Source: Proteus vulgaris (GTDB lineage: Bacteria > Pseudomonadota > Gammaproteobacteria > Enterobacterales > Enterobacteriaceae). Taken from it: a DNA stretch of 64,000 bases. The translations under genes were made by a program, and so were the position numbers. The stretch spans positions 1,116,001-1,180,000 of the forward strand of contig LR590468.1 of assembly GCA_901472505.1 (NCBI GenBank). The letters run 5' to 3'. The notes beneath the pieces are model-generated. The model ran no database searches. It was not told the DNA's origin and saw only the letters and a program-made list of their open reading frames with translations. How positions within the stretch are numbered: position 1 is the first letter of the stretch; each line of letters opens with the position of its first letter. Below are positions 9,782-19,842 of this stretch, piece after piece.

Positions 9782-10517
9782 ATGAACATGCTTAAAGACA
9801 AACTAAAATTCAAACTACAAAAAACGGCGATTATACTGATTTGTATCGCACTATTGGCATTTCTTATGCAAGGCGCGTCTTATTTTAGCCGTGCTAATCA
9901 GCATGCCCGTATTACCCAGTTTGAAGAGCTTGCAAAAACGCTGGCAGAACAAGTTGCGTTCTCTTTATCCACGTATCTGGATGACAGTAGCAAAGATAAC
10001 GTAAATCCCCCTCATTATGGCTAATTTAAATCATCTTACCCACAATAGTCGGGTGCTTGACGCCAGTCTTTATTTAGAAGATGGGACACAAATAGCGCAT
10101 AGTGGTGAAAATGTCACTGTTAAAGAGCGATTAGCACTAGAAGGGCAAAAGAGTGGCGGTTCTTTTAATCACCAACTTGTTGTTCCCGTACCGGGTAAAG
10201 ATAAACCAAAAGGTTTTTTAAGGCTGACATTAGATACTCATCAGTTGATCACAGAATCAAGTCAAGTCGATAACACAACGAATTTATTACGCGTCATGTT
10301 ATTAGTTGCACTTGCCATTGGCTTTTTGCTTTCTCATAACCTGCTTCAGTTAACCCCCGTTCATTGGCAACAATCCCCCTATTTATTAACGGCCAATTTG
10401 CCGCCTCGTACTGAAAAAGAGGACGTTGAAGAAAACGAAAATCATGAAGAAAATGAATCAAAAGAGAGTGTCAAAGAGGAAAATAATGACACTGATAATA
10501 GAATAGGTAAAACATAA
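9782..10517 (+). pseudogene. smp: Membrane protein Smp (YtjB), frameshifted
   Basis: Homologue of the enterobacterial Smp/YtjB inner-membrane protein, divergent from serB as usual. Visible parts: an N-terminal membrane helix (about residues 14-33), a periplasmic domain with SRVLDASLY, RLTLDTHQL, and QVDNTTNLLR, a second membrane helix, then QQSPYLLTA and a strongly acidic E/N/K-rich tail longer than in E. coli. The frame breaks at a run of five C (10007-10011); deleting one gives 244 residues. Function is not established beyond membrane localisation and a virulence-factor regulatory role suggested for relatives. Confidence 0.85.
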
Positions 10518-10543
10518 CGCTTTATTCTTTTAACAAATGACTC

Positions 10544-10581
10544 AGTGAGTTTAGTCAATAATTAGCTAAGCTCACTTTTTT
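10544..10581 (+). terminator. Terminator of smp
   Basis: An 11-bp stem (AGTGAGTTTAG/CTAAGCTCACT with one G-T pair) is followed by six T, 27 bp after the smp stop. Confidence 0.8.
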
Positions 10582-10743
10582 AACCTCAGTTATTTAGATA
10601 TATCTAATTTATGCGTATTTTTGTGCTATTTCCTTAATCTTTAAAGGGGTTTTGTTTAAAGTCACGGTAAATTTCAACCAAGTCATTAACCTAAAAAGAT
10701 AAGTTTTAAATCTTTTTCTGGCTCTTTGAGTACTGAGGTGGTT

Positions 10744-12284
10744 ATGACTGAACAATCCGTTATCCAACGTTGTCGACAAATCGTAGAAAATCCAACCCTT
10801 TCTCCTGAACAAAAACGCCATTTTCTTGCATTAGAAGCTGAAAATATGTTGCCTTATCCATCACTTCCTGAGGATGCAACTAAAGCGCTTAATGAACGGG
10901 TTATCTGTGATATGTATGAAGGTCACGCCCCATATAAACCGCGTTATGTTTTACCTGATTATGCGAAGTTTTTAGCGCAAGGTTCTCGTTATTTAGAGCT
11001 AGAGCCCGCGCAAGACTTTGACGACGCTTTAAACATGCTGACTATCCTTTATCATCATGTTCCTTCTGTAACCTCTATGCCTGTTTATTTAGGCCGTATT
11101 GATAAAATCCTACTACCTTATGTTGGCGAGCTAACCGAAGAGCAACTTTACCCAAAATTAAAGCGCTTCTGGCGCTATCTTGATAGAACACTCCCAGATG
11201 CTTTTATGCACGCCAATATTGGTCCAGAAGACTCTGTTCTTACACGTTTAATTCTTAAAGTGGATGTTGAGCTTCAACAAGTCGCCCCCAATCTCACGTT
11301 TATTTATGATGCAAATTCAACACCTTCTGACTTATTGCATCAAGCCATCACCAATATTTGCCATAGTAGCAAACCCCATATTGCCAACGCACATTGCAAG
11401 ATGCGGTCTTTGGTAAAGATGAATATGGCATTGTAAGTTGTTATAACTCCTTACCTCAAAGTGGTGGTGGTAGCACCTTAGTGCGTATAAACCTCAAAGA
11501 GGTTGCACAACGTAGCCAAAATAGCTCTGATTTTCTTAATAATGTATTGCCTTTTTATATGCAAAAACAGATTGAGATCATTGATGCTCGTTGTGAGTTT
11601 CTCTATGAGAAATCTAACTTCTTTAAACAGAGTTTCTTAGTTGAAGAAGGATTGATCTCACCTGATCGTTTTGCCCCTATGTTTGGTATTTATGGCATGG
11701 CAGAAGCAGTAGCGCTTTTACTTGAAAAAGAAGGCAAGCAAGTTGCCTATGGTGATAATGAATCTGCCAATAAACTCAGTTATGTTATCAGTGAAAAACT
11801 GGCACAATTTGTCGCAGATACACCGGTTAAATATGGTTGGAAGCATCGAGCTATGTTGCATGCACAATCAGGTATTAGTTCTGATATTGGCACAACCCCT
11901 GCAACTCGCATTCCTTATGGTAAAGAGCCTGATCCTGTTACCCACTTAATAACGGTTGCTCCTCACCATCAATTTTATACCTCAGGAATTAGCGATATTT
12001 TAACGGTTGATGAAACCATCAAACAAAATCCTGATGCCCTAATGCAACTCTGCTTAGGGGCATTTTCCTCTGGATTAAGAGAATTTACTGCCAATGTAGG
12101 TGGTAATGACCTCGTTCGTGTTACAGGTTATATGGTGCGTTTATCGGATTTAAAAAAATACAAAGAAGAAGGCTCCCGCCTTAATACCACTTGGTTAGGT
12201 GATGAAGCCACAGCAAACTGTCATATCGCTGAACGTAAACCACGAGTTATCAGTCATGAACAGCAGATGCGCTTCGATAAATAA
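10744..12284 (+). pseudogene. yjjI: YjjI glycyl radical enzyme, frameshifted
   Basis: YjjI-family (DUF3029) glycyl radical enzyme of unknown reaction. The N-terminal piece has KRHFLALEAENMLPYP and NMLTILYHHVPSVTSMPVYL; the C-terminal piece carries SCYNSLPQSGGGSTL and the glycyl-radical segment NDLVRVTGYMVRLSDL, in which the Gly of RVTGY would carry the radical. The frame breaks in IANAH-LQDAVFG near TT at 11394-11395; one added T gives 513 residues (E. coli 516). The start at 10744 is chosen because AGGTGG lies five bases upstream; a TTG 18 bp earlier lacks this. It overlaps its activase yjjW, so the enzyme is strictly anaerobic by design. The frameshift is probably an error. Confidence 0.9.
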
Positions 12285-13119
12285 GATACTCCCTTTCTCT
12301 TGTGTTGATGGCCCAGGCAATCGTCTAGCCATCTTTCTGCAAGGGTGTAACCTGCGGTGTAAAAATTGTCACAATCCTTACACGATGGGGATCTGTGACA
12401 ATTGTGGTGACTGCATTCCAACTTGCCCACAGCAAGCACTTTCATTACAAAATGGTGTGATAAGTTGGAACAGCACCAGTTGTGAACAATGTGACACTTG
12501 TATTCAACAATGCCCACGACAATCAAGCCCGATGACATTAACCTATACTGTTGATGAGCTAATGGCTATTACACGCAAATATGCAGCATTTATTAATGGC
12601 ATCACAGTAAGCGGTGGTGAATCCACGTTACAGCTACCTTTTTTGATTGATTATTTTAAAGCAATCAAAGAAGCACCCGATCTTAAACACCTTACTTGTT
12701 TAATCGACAGTAATGGCACTCTTTCCCTTAATGGCTGGCAAAAAATCGCTCCCTTTATGGATGGTGCCATGATCGATTTAAAAAGTTGGAATGAAGATAC
12801 TCATATTTATTTAACGGGTAGAGGTAATCAACGGATTAAAGAATCAATCAAATGGTTAGCTAAGAATAATTTACTTACAGAATTACGCCTTTTATATATT
12901 CCGGAGAAAACTGATTATTTAGAGAATATTGAATTACTTTCTCAATTTATTAATTCACTTGGTGAATCTGTATTGATCCGTATTAATGCATTCCATCAAC
13001 ATGGTGTTTATGGAGAAGCCAGCAATTGGCGTGCAGCTTCTCAACAAGAAGTTATTATTTTAACGAATGAATTTAAAGCTAGAAACATTAATTCAATTAA
13101 AATACAAAATATTTATTAA
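12256..13119 (+). CDS. yjjW: YjjW glycyl-radical-enzyme activating enzyme
   Basis: Radical SAM activase, expected to abstract hydrogen from the glycyl site of YjjI. The SAM cluster motif GCNLRCKNC lies near the N-terminus, followed by two ferredoxin-like [4Fe-4S] motifs (CDNCGDCIPTCP, CEQCDTCIQQCP) and the GITVSGGE motif. About 287 residues. The start at 12256 (MNSRCASINKILPFS) is chosen by similarity to the E. coli protein and overlaps yjjI by 29 bp; an upstream in-frame ATG at 12199 would add 19 unrelated residues. The overlap implies coupled translation. Confidence 0.93.
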   Translation: MNSRCASINKILPFSCVDGPGNRLAIFLQGCNLRCKNCHNPYTMGICDNCGDCIPTCPQQALSLQNGVISWNSTSCEQCDTCIQQCPRQSSPMTLTYTVDELMAITRKYAAFINGITVSGGESTLQLPFLIDYFKAIKEAPDLKHLTCLIDSNGTLSLNGWQKIAPFMDGAMIDLKSWNEDTHIYLTGRGNQRIKESIKWLAKNNLLTELRLLYIPEKTDYLENIELLSQFINSLGESVLIRINAFHQHGVYGEASNWRAASQQEVIILTNEFKARNINSIKIQNIY

Positions 13120-13230
13120 ATATAATAATTCAACCCCATTAAATATTATAATTTATGCAAACTTATCTATTTGACTTTAATTAACTCAGAAGATAATCTC
13201 ATTTAGAAAATCTCTTTATGGGCTCCTGCT

Positions 13231-16200
13231 ATGAAAATAAAACATAAATCAATATTATTGATAACATACTCAATATATATATTTCCAATTAATTCCCATG
13301 CTAATTATGATATAAAAGATATGGGTAATTCAAATTATAAACCCTTTAGCATTTCAAATAATGCAACCCAATATTATCAACTTCGAAATAATAAACATAA
13401 CGATATAAAATATAAACATGGTAAAATATTAGATAAGACTAATTATAATCAAAAACTATTTACTCCTTTTGGAAGTGTCTATGTTTATACTGCCATAGAT
13501 GATGATACGCTTTTAAAATATAATATATTTGCAGATAATATAAATAATGAAAATCAAAAAGAGCTACCGTCTTACGATATAAGAAAGTCATCATTTTTTA
13601 ATGAAAGCATTCTTCCCAGTGAATTATTTATCAGCACAGATGGCGGTATCACTCATAAGAAAATAAATAAGGGGAGAGATGAACGATTAGATACCCTTTA
13701 TCTAGATAGAATCTCTTATAATGGTGAAGTTATCGTTGGTTATGCAACAGAGTCTAAATCAAGGTTAACTGAGATAACTTATAACGTTAATGGTTGCTCA
13801 GGTTATCCTTTATGTCATACTTTTATCTACAATAGTAGAAATGATATATTTACAATCCTAGATAATAAGATAAATATTCATCATCTTACTAAAGATGGTA
13901 ACTTTATTTTATATTCCTCAAATAAAGAAAAAAATTTACATATATATGATATAGCTAAAAAAGAAAGTTTTATCCTTAGCATTGAAAATATTAACCATTA
14001 TTTACCAGCGCACCCTGAAAAAAGACATCTTACTTTTAGCAATAAGCTCTCCTCCAATTTTAGATAAAATAAAGAAAAGAAATGTTGATATCCAAAAAGT
14101 AAGTGATAATGCTCAGGTAATTATTGGCCAACTCGATAGAAATCTATCTAAAAAACAACTCATTGATGCTGGATATCCTAAAGTAGCTTTTATTACTAGA
14201 AAAGAAGGGCCAATAAAAGAAGTGAGCTACTCTGATTTTGGTTCATCTAAATTTACTGCTTTTTCAGAAAATGGCAATTATAGTGTTGGCTGGGGCGAAA
14301 TTTGGCATGCTGATTATGAAATAAAACTACCTCATAGCATAAAAAAATCTTCTTCACTTTTTAGCCATGCACTACTCTATGATTTCTCGAACGATAAGCT
14401 GAAGAATATAGGTAACCTTTCTAAAAAAACAAATGAAGCACAATTTCGAAATGCAAGAGCTATGGATATCTCAGCTGATGGTCAATATATCGTGGGATGG
14501 TCTGAAACGGATCATTATAATTACGATACAATCCCAATGGATTCATCAAAAAAAGGACCGGAAACGTTTATTATATTCCATCGTCATGCCTTTCTTTACT
14601 CAAACGAAATCATGTACGATTTAGGAACCCTTGACGAAGGTAATGATTCTGAAGCACATTCAATTACTGACGATGGAAGAATTATTTATGGTTTATCTAC
14701 TGATAAACATAATAATTGGCGCCAAGTCATTTGGAAGAGTAATAAAATCAGTAATGAATACTTTAATAATGAAAAACAAAAATTTACTGACGATGCAAGA
14801 GAAAAAGAACGCTTAGCCGAGATAGCCAAACAACAAGAAGCTCAAGCTGAAAAAGAGCGTTTAGCTAAAGAGCAAGCCGATAAAGCCAAAGCCGAGCAAG
14901 AGCGCCTAGCTAAAGAGCAAGCCGATAAAGCCAACGCTGAGCAAGAGCGCCTAGCTAAAGAGCAAGCCGATAAAGCCAAAGCCGAGCAAGAGCGCCTAGC
15001 TAAAGAGCAAGCCGATAAAGTCAAAGCCGAGCAAGAGCGCCTAGCTAAAGAGCAAGCCGATAAAGCCAAAGCCGAGCAAGAGCGTCTAGCTAAAGAGCAA
15101 GCCGATAAAGCCAACGCTGAGCAAGAGCGCCTAGCTAAAGAGCAAGCCGATAAAGCCAAAGCCGAGCAAGAGCGCCTAGCTAAAGAGCAAGCCGATAAAG
15201 TCAAAGCCGAGCAAGAGCGCCTAGCTAAAGAGCAAGCCGATAAAGCCAAAGCCGAGCAAGAGCGCCTAGCTAAAGAGCAAGCCGATAAAGCCAAAGCCGA
15301 GCAAGAGCGCCTAGCTAAAGAGCAAGCCGATAAAGTCAAAGCCGAGCAAGAGCGCCTAGCTAAAGAGCAAGCCGATAAAGCCAAAGCCGAGCAAGAGCGC
15401 CTAGCTAAAGAGCAAGCCGATAAAGTCAAAGCCGAGCAAGAGCGCCTAGCTAAAGAGCAAGCCGATAAAGTCAAAGCTGAGCAAGAGCGCCTAGCTAAAG
15501 AGCAAGCCGAAGAGAAAACAGATACCAAACCACCCGTTGTGATCAGCAAACCTATCGACATTGAAAACACCTATAAATCAATACAATTAGTCGCTGAAAA
15601 TGGCTATAAACTGATAGATATGCAACAAGGACAACTGCGCTATTTAGCTTCTGCAACCTGTTCTGTCGGTACTAAAAAAAGCCTGTATTAGTGGGTTTGC
15701 GCACTACCAAAATGTAAATAAAGCCAATGCAACACAAACGGGGTTAAGTGGTGCTTATCGTTTTGATATTAACCATATTCCATTAGTTGTAGGGCTTGCC
15801 ATTGATACAGATATCTCTTCTTCATTACCTAAAGGCTATCAATATCAAGGTTATGCATTACCTTTAATTGGTTTTAGCCTAGATTTAATACCCTCACTCA
15901 ATGCTGAATTAAATAGCAATGCATTACATCTGTCATTAAAAGGCGCTTATTTAAATCGTAAAGTTTCTATTGAAAGACAAGCATTAGCAGATTCTGAATC
16001 AGGTAAAGGCAATAGTAAGATATCTGGTTATCACATTGATTTGCAAGGCTCTTATCCATACGCCATATCAAATGAATTTATGCTTACACCATTTGTAGGA
16101 CTTACTTTTAATCAAATCTCACGTTCAGCTTATAGTGAAACTCAAAATGCCCAATTTGCAGCACACTATGATGCCCTCAAAATGCATTCATTATTAGCCA

Positions 16201-16502
16201 AAATAGGATTGGGTATGGATCATTTATTAGGTTCCTCTTTCATACTAAATACAAAAGCAGGATTACTGTGGAACTTATCACATTATCAAGGAAACTTCCG
16301 TAGCCATATTGACTATTTAGGTCAACAACAAATTGATTATTTAGAAAATAAAAAGCAGTTAAAACAACGTCCATTTGTTCATATTGGATTAATGTATCAA
16401 GTGGATAAACACTCATCTATTGGTACGAAAGCAAATTGGGAAATGACTACATATCGCAATCACGATATGCAATTTGGTATTGACTACACTTATCACTTCT
16501 AA
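13231..16502 (+). pseudogene. HAF-repeat autotransporter with coiled-coil repeat stalk, two frameshifts
   Basis: A type Va-like secreted adhesin or surface protein, 1089 residues once repaired. A signal peptide (about residues 1-24, ending SHA-NY) starts a passenger with HAF-type repeats (HALLYDF...ISADGQYIVGWSE; HAFLYSNEIMYDLGTL...ITDDGRIIYGLS). A highly charged helix of fourteen 15-residue repeats (ERLAKEQADKAKAEQ type) follows. The C-terminal ~270 residues form a beta-barrel domain with alternating strands ending in the outer-membrane signature YTYHF. The frame breaks near an A6 run (14018-14023) and an A7 run (15674-15680); deleting one A at each joins all three parts. The passenger is very AT-rich, unlike its neighbours. 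Role inferred: surface attachment or aggregation; no catalytic motif seen. Confidence 0.8.
14851..15512 (+). repeat. 45-bp tandem repeat array encoding a charged helical stalk
   Basis: Fourteen 45-bp units between the first and last copies of GAGCGYCTAGCTAAAGAGCA, each coding 15 residues and varying mainly at one position (ADK-AK, -AN or -VK). A higher-order 180-bp block (14881-15060) is repeated next to itself (15061-15240) with a single visible base difference, showing recent expansion. The opposite strand is also open across the array (14842-15570), a by-product of the repeat composition. Confidence 0.95.
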
Positions 16503-16545
16503 TTCCTTATTGTTTTGTTTAGGGTTAATTTTAGCTGTATTATTT

Positions 16546-16577
16546 AGCTTCCTATAAAAATATAGGAAGCTCTTTTT
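16546..16577 (+). terminator. Terminator between the autotransporter and the ABC importer
   Basis: An 11-bp stem (AGCTTCCTATA/TATAGGAAGCT) with an AAAA loop, followed on the plus strand by CTTTTTTATT. It ends the autotransporter transcript and may also stop the converging importer operon. Confidence 0.85.
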
Positions 16578-16579
16578 TA

Positions 16580-17224
16580 TTAGCTGATTGAAGAATTCAA
16601 ATTTAAAATAGTAGAATTATTTTTTTCTTCATTAACCCACCACACCTTCGTCGATACTTTTTCAAGCAGTGCTTTATTGTGGCTAAAAATAATCAAACTT
16701 AAAGGACGCTTCTGACTTTCATCGATCAATACTTGCCAAATATCAGCTTGAATTTTCGCATCTAATTGTGCCGTGACTTCATCTGCAATCAATATTTGAG
16801 TACGAGGATCTAACGCACGTAATAACGCAATACGTGCCAATTCTCCGCCAGATAGTTCATTAGGTCTACGTGTTAACCATTCTGATTTTATTCTTAATTT
16901 TTCAAACCAATCTTTATCTGGCGACCAAGCATCACGAACACTATCTCCTGTTGTTCTAAACGGATTAAAACATTTATCAGGATGCTGAGGGACTAATTGA
17001 ATAGGGCAATAACCCTTGTTAGATAATGGTTTGCCATTAACAAGAATTGAACCTTGAGTTGGTGCTTGCCACTGCGCTAGAACACGACCTAATGTCGTTT
17101 TTCCTGTACCGCTTGGCGCTGAAATACCCAGCCTTTCTCCAGCCTCTAACGAAAAGGAGAGATCTTGCCATAACACCTTACCTGCTTGCTGAACAGATAA
17201 TTGTTTTAACTCTAAAAGTGGCAT
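16580..17224 (-). CDS. ABC importer ATP-binding subunit (YntE/NikE/DppF-like)
   Basis: 214-residue ATPase of a nickel/peptide-type importer. Walker A APSGTGKTT, signature LSGGELARIALLRAL, Walker B ILIADEV and the switch His in IFSHNKAL are all present. It is the last gene of a five-gene operon (binding protein, two permeases, two ATPases), 34 bp after the first ATPase. It is shorter than typical DppF-type subunits (about 320-330) because it lacks the C-terminal oligopeptide/dipeptide extension, as do NikE-like proteins. Nickel rather than peptide transport is inferred from this architecture and from urease- and hydrogenase-bearing Proteus biology. Confidence 0.8.
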   Translation of the reverse strand: MPLLELKQLSVQQAGKVLWQDLSFSLEAGERLGISAPSGTGKTTLGRVLAQWQAPTQGSILVNGKPLSNKGYCPIQLVPQHPDKCFNPFRTTGDSVRDAWSPDKDWFEKLRIKSEWLTRRPNELSGGELARIALLRALDPRTQILIADEVTAQLDAKIQADIWQVLIDESQKRPLSLIIFSHNKALLEKVSTKVWWVNEEKNNSTILNLNSSIS

Positions 17225-17258
17225 AAAGATAACTCCAGCAATAAGAAAGCTTAATAAC

Positions 17259-18062
17259 TCAATATGATAATGGATTCAGTGATGTTTCTGTTTGACTTAG
17301 AAATTGTTGTTCAGGTAATGCATTCCAGAGTGCTTTTAACCATTCGCTACCTTCATGACGATTAAGCATTGTGGCAGGGATAACTTCATTAACCTCACCT
17401 TGATTGAGTACAGCTATCGTATCTGCGAAACGTGCGGCAAGAGCTAAGTCATGTGTTACCCAAAGTACAGATTTACCCTGATTACATAATTCTCTTAAGT
17501 GCCCTAATAATAGACATGCGTGCTCATCATCAAGCCATGAGGTAATTTCATCAGCCAAAATATATTGTGCGTTAGAGAGTGTTGCGTTACAGGCTAATAC
17601 GCGTTTTGCCATCCCCCCTGAAAGTTTAGCTGGGTATGTTTTCACTAACGAGCCTGAAAGGTGATAAAGCCCCAATTGCTGCACAATATCATCCGATGTC
17701 ACTTCAGCACCGCTTAAATGCGCTGAGCGACTTAATTGTTCACCGATACAAATTAAAGGATTAAGTGCTGTCACTCCCTGAGGAATATAGCAAAAAGTAT
17801 TTCCTCGATAAGCAATAAGTTCTCGTTCACTTAATGTATGCCCATTCAGTTTAATCGAGCCACGAACTCGCATATTAGCAGGCAAAAGTCCCAATGCACT
17901 TTGAAGTAATAAACTTTTACCTTCGCCACTTCCCCCCACTAATGCCAACATTTTACCCGGTTTAATATCCAGAGAAATTGATTTTAGCAACGGTTGCCAA
18001 TTTCGTTTTCCCAACCACCGAAATTGGGCAATATCAATGGAAAGCTGCTCAAAACTTAACAT
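17259..18062 (-). CDS. ABC importer ATP-binding subunit (YntD/NikD/DppD-like)
   Basis: First ATPase of the importer: Walker A GGSGEGKSL, signature LSGGMAKRVLACNATL, Walker B YILADEI, H-loop VTHDLAL. I place the start at ATG 18062 because AGAGGGGC lies just upstream; a GTG 18 bp earlier is possible and overlaps the permease end. No C-terminal oligopeptide-binding extension is evident. It should pair with the ATPase downstream to drive the two permeases. Confidence 0.8.
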   Translation of the reverse strand: MLSFEQLSIDIAQFRWLGKRNWQPLLKSISLDIKPGKMLALVGGSGEGKSLLLQSALGLLPANMRVRGSIKLNGHTLSERELIAYRGNTFCYIPQGVTALNPLICIGEQLSRSAHLSGAEVTSDDIVQQLGLYHLSGSLVKTYPAKLSGGMAKRVLACNATLSNAQYILADEITSWLDDEHACLLLGHLRELCNQGKSVLWVTHDLALAARFADTIAVLNQGEVNEVIPATMLNRHEGSEWLKALWNALPEQQFLSQTETSLNPLSY

Positions 18063-18868
18063 CCTGCCCCTCTTAACCACAATTGTTGCATTGCCTTAGC
18101 AAATTGATCGAAGATCAACACTAAGCACATCAAAATAAGTCCCGGAAACACAACCATCCACCAAGAGCCGGTACTTAAATAACGTAATGCGTCAGATAAC
18201 AGTAAACCTAAAGAAGGCTCATGAGCAGCTTGCCCAAAGCCTAAAAAACTTAACGCCGCACTATGTAATACCGCGTGAGGAAACATCAATAACGTTCCCA
18301 CAATCCACTGCGGTAATAACATTGGAATGTAGTGTTTTTTTACACATTCAAAAGGTGAATTACCAATACGACGCGATAACATCACATAATCGGCCTCCCG
18401 AATACGTTGAATTTCGCCACGTAAAATCAACGCAAGTTTAGGCCAATGAGTTAATGCCACTGCCAGAATCACTCCTTGTTGCCCGCCCCCCAAGGTAAAG
18501 CAAATTAAAATCAATAGTAATAAATGAGGTAATGCTAAAAGCGCATCAACAACCCCTCTGACCAGAAAATCACAATAACGATTAATCGAGGAAATACCTG
18601 CAAACAACAGAGCAATAGCACCACTGACAATCGCACTTGTCACACCGATATTTAAACTGCTTAACATTCCTTGAAAACAACGTAACCACAAAGAGCGCCC
18701 CAAATTATCAGTACCGAACCAATATTGATCTGATGGAGCCTGATTTCTAGCCAAAAAATCCATTACGATATCAGTATGAGAAACAGAAAAGCCATACGTA
18801 ACTAACCCAATTAATGCAAGGGAGACTAATAAAAGTCGTAACAAAGGCCTATTCGGATCGTAAATCAT
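18056..18868 (-). CDS. ABC importer permease (YntC/NikC/DppC-like)
   Basis: 270-residue inner-membrane permease of the BPD_transp_1 family with an N-terminal helix, the DppC-type motif SDQYWFGTDNLGRSLWLR, and several further membrane helices. The EAA-like loop is around residues ~155-180 (QRIREADYVMLSRRIGNS). Its ATG overlaps the stop of the preceding permease as ATGA, so the two are translationally coupled. It forms the translocation pore with that permease. Confidence 0.83.
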   Translation of the reverse strand: MIYDPNRPLLRLLLVSLALIGLVTYGFSVSHTDIVMDFLARNQAPSDQYWFGTDNLGRSLWLRCFQGMLSSLNIGVTSAIVSGAIALLFAGISSINRYCDFLVRGVVDALLALPHLLLLILICFTLGGGQQGVILAVALTHWPKLALILRGEIQRIREADYVMLSRRIGNSPFECVKKHYIPMLLPQWIVGTLLMFPHAVLHSAALSFLGFGQAAHEPSLGLLLSDALRYLSTGSWWMVVFPGLILMCLVLIFDQFAKAMQQLWLRGAGC

Positions 18869-19842
18869 GAGTCTCGTAAAATTCCTTTATTAATACGTCG
18901 TAATAGTGTGTTAGAAATACTATTACCAAAGAAAATTAAAATAGTACTAAAAACAACAATCCCCATTAATAAGGGAATATCGCCTCGTAATCCTGCATCA
19001 ACAGTAGCCTGCCCTAAGCCGGGATAAGCAAATACTTTTTCAGCCAAAAGAGAGCCACCAAGTAATTCACCAATTGATGCAAACTGTAAGCAAAGTGCGG
19101 GTGTAATGGCATGACGTAGAACATGAAATAGCATCATAGCCCAACCTTTATCACCTTGAGCCTTAGCAAAATGAATAAATTCACTGCCCATCACTTCAGC
19201 AACTTTTGCACGAGTATGCAGTGCGATATTCCCTGTGCCTAATAATCCAAGGGCTATCATTGGTAAGATAAGATGGGAAAAACGCTGACTTAATGTTGCT
19301 GTTTCTGCACTACTTCCCATCGGCCATGCACAACAAATTGGTGCCCAATGCAAAGTGACAGAAAACAACGATAACAGAAGCAATCCTACCCAGAATGTCG
19401 GTAACGAAGCTAATAAATAAGAGAGAGTAGAAATAATTCTATCCGGCCAACGATTAAGATATCGACCTGCGACTAATCCCATGACCACGCCAATCACACC
19501 AGAGAAGACCCAAGCTGAAAAAAGTAAAATAAAAGAAGGCCCTACACGCTCGCGAATAACCTCAATAACAGGCATGTTATACAACATAGAATAGCCAAAA
19601 TCGCCTTGAATAATTTGACTAAACCAAAACCAAAACCGCATCCATAAAGGCTGATCAAGCCCCCAACGAGCTGCAATTAAAGGGTATTGCTCAGGAGGGA
19701 CATTCAGTAAATCACTGCCGATATAAGCCTTAATAGGATCTATTGGTGAAAAACTTAATAAAATAAAAACACCTGCTGTTGTCACCAACAGCAGGCAAAA
19801 TAATCGCAGGAAAAAACCTGCACTGTGACGTATTACTGACAA
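18865..19842 (-). CDS. ABC importer permease (YntB/NikB/DppB-like)
   Basis: Inner-membrane permease of the DppB/NikB family: an N-terminal helix, the family motif SPIDPIKAYIG, then about five more membrane segments and the coupling loop HTRAKVAEVMGSEFIHFAKAQG. No ATG start exists; TTG at 19842 is preferred because GGAAG lies five bases upstream, while TTG 19854 and GTG 19848 are alternatives. All overlap the 3' end of the binding-protein gene, consistent with tight operon coupling. Confidence 0.82.
   Translation of the reverse strand: MSVIRHSAGFFLRLFCLLLVTTAGVFILLSFSPIDPIKAYIGSDLLNVPPEQYPLIAARWGLDQPLWMRFWFWFSQIIQGDFGYSMLYNMPVIEVIRERVGPSFILLFSAWVFSGVIGVVMGLVAGRYLNRWPDRIISTLSYLLASLPTFWVGLLLLSLFSVTLHWAPICCAWPMGSSAETATLSQRFSHLILPMIALGLLGTGNIALHTRAKVAEVMGSEFIHFAKAQGDKGWAMMLFHVLRHAITPALCLQFASIGELLGGSLLAEKVFAYPGLGQATVDAGLRGDIPLLMGIVVFSTILIFFGNSISNTLLRRINKGILRDS

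Noticed and set aside
14851..15512. Regular repeats considered as a CRISPR array
   Set aside because: The units are contiguous and coding, with no unique spacers and no cas genes nearby.
14842..15570. A 242-codon open frame on the minus strand across the tandem repeats, reading ACSLARRSCSALTLS-type repeats
   Set aside because: It is the antisense of the autotransporter repeat array and is open only because the 45-bp unit lacks stops in that frame; no ribosome site or family.
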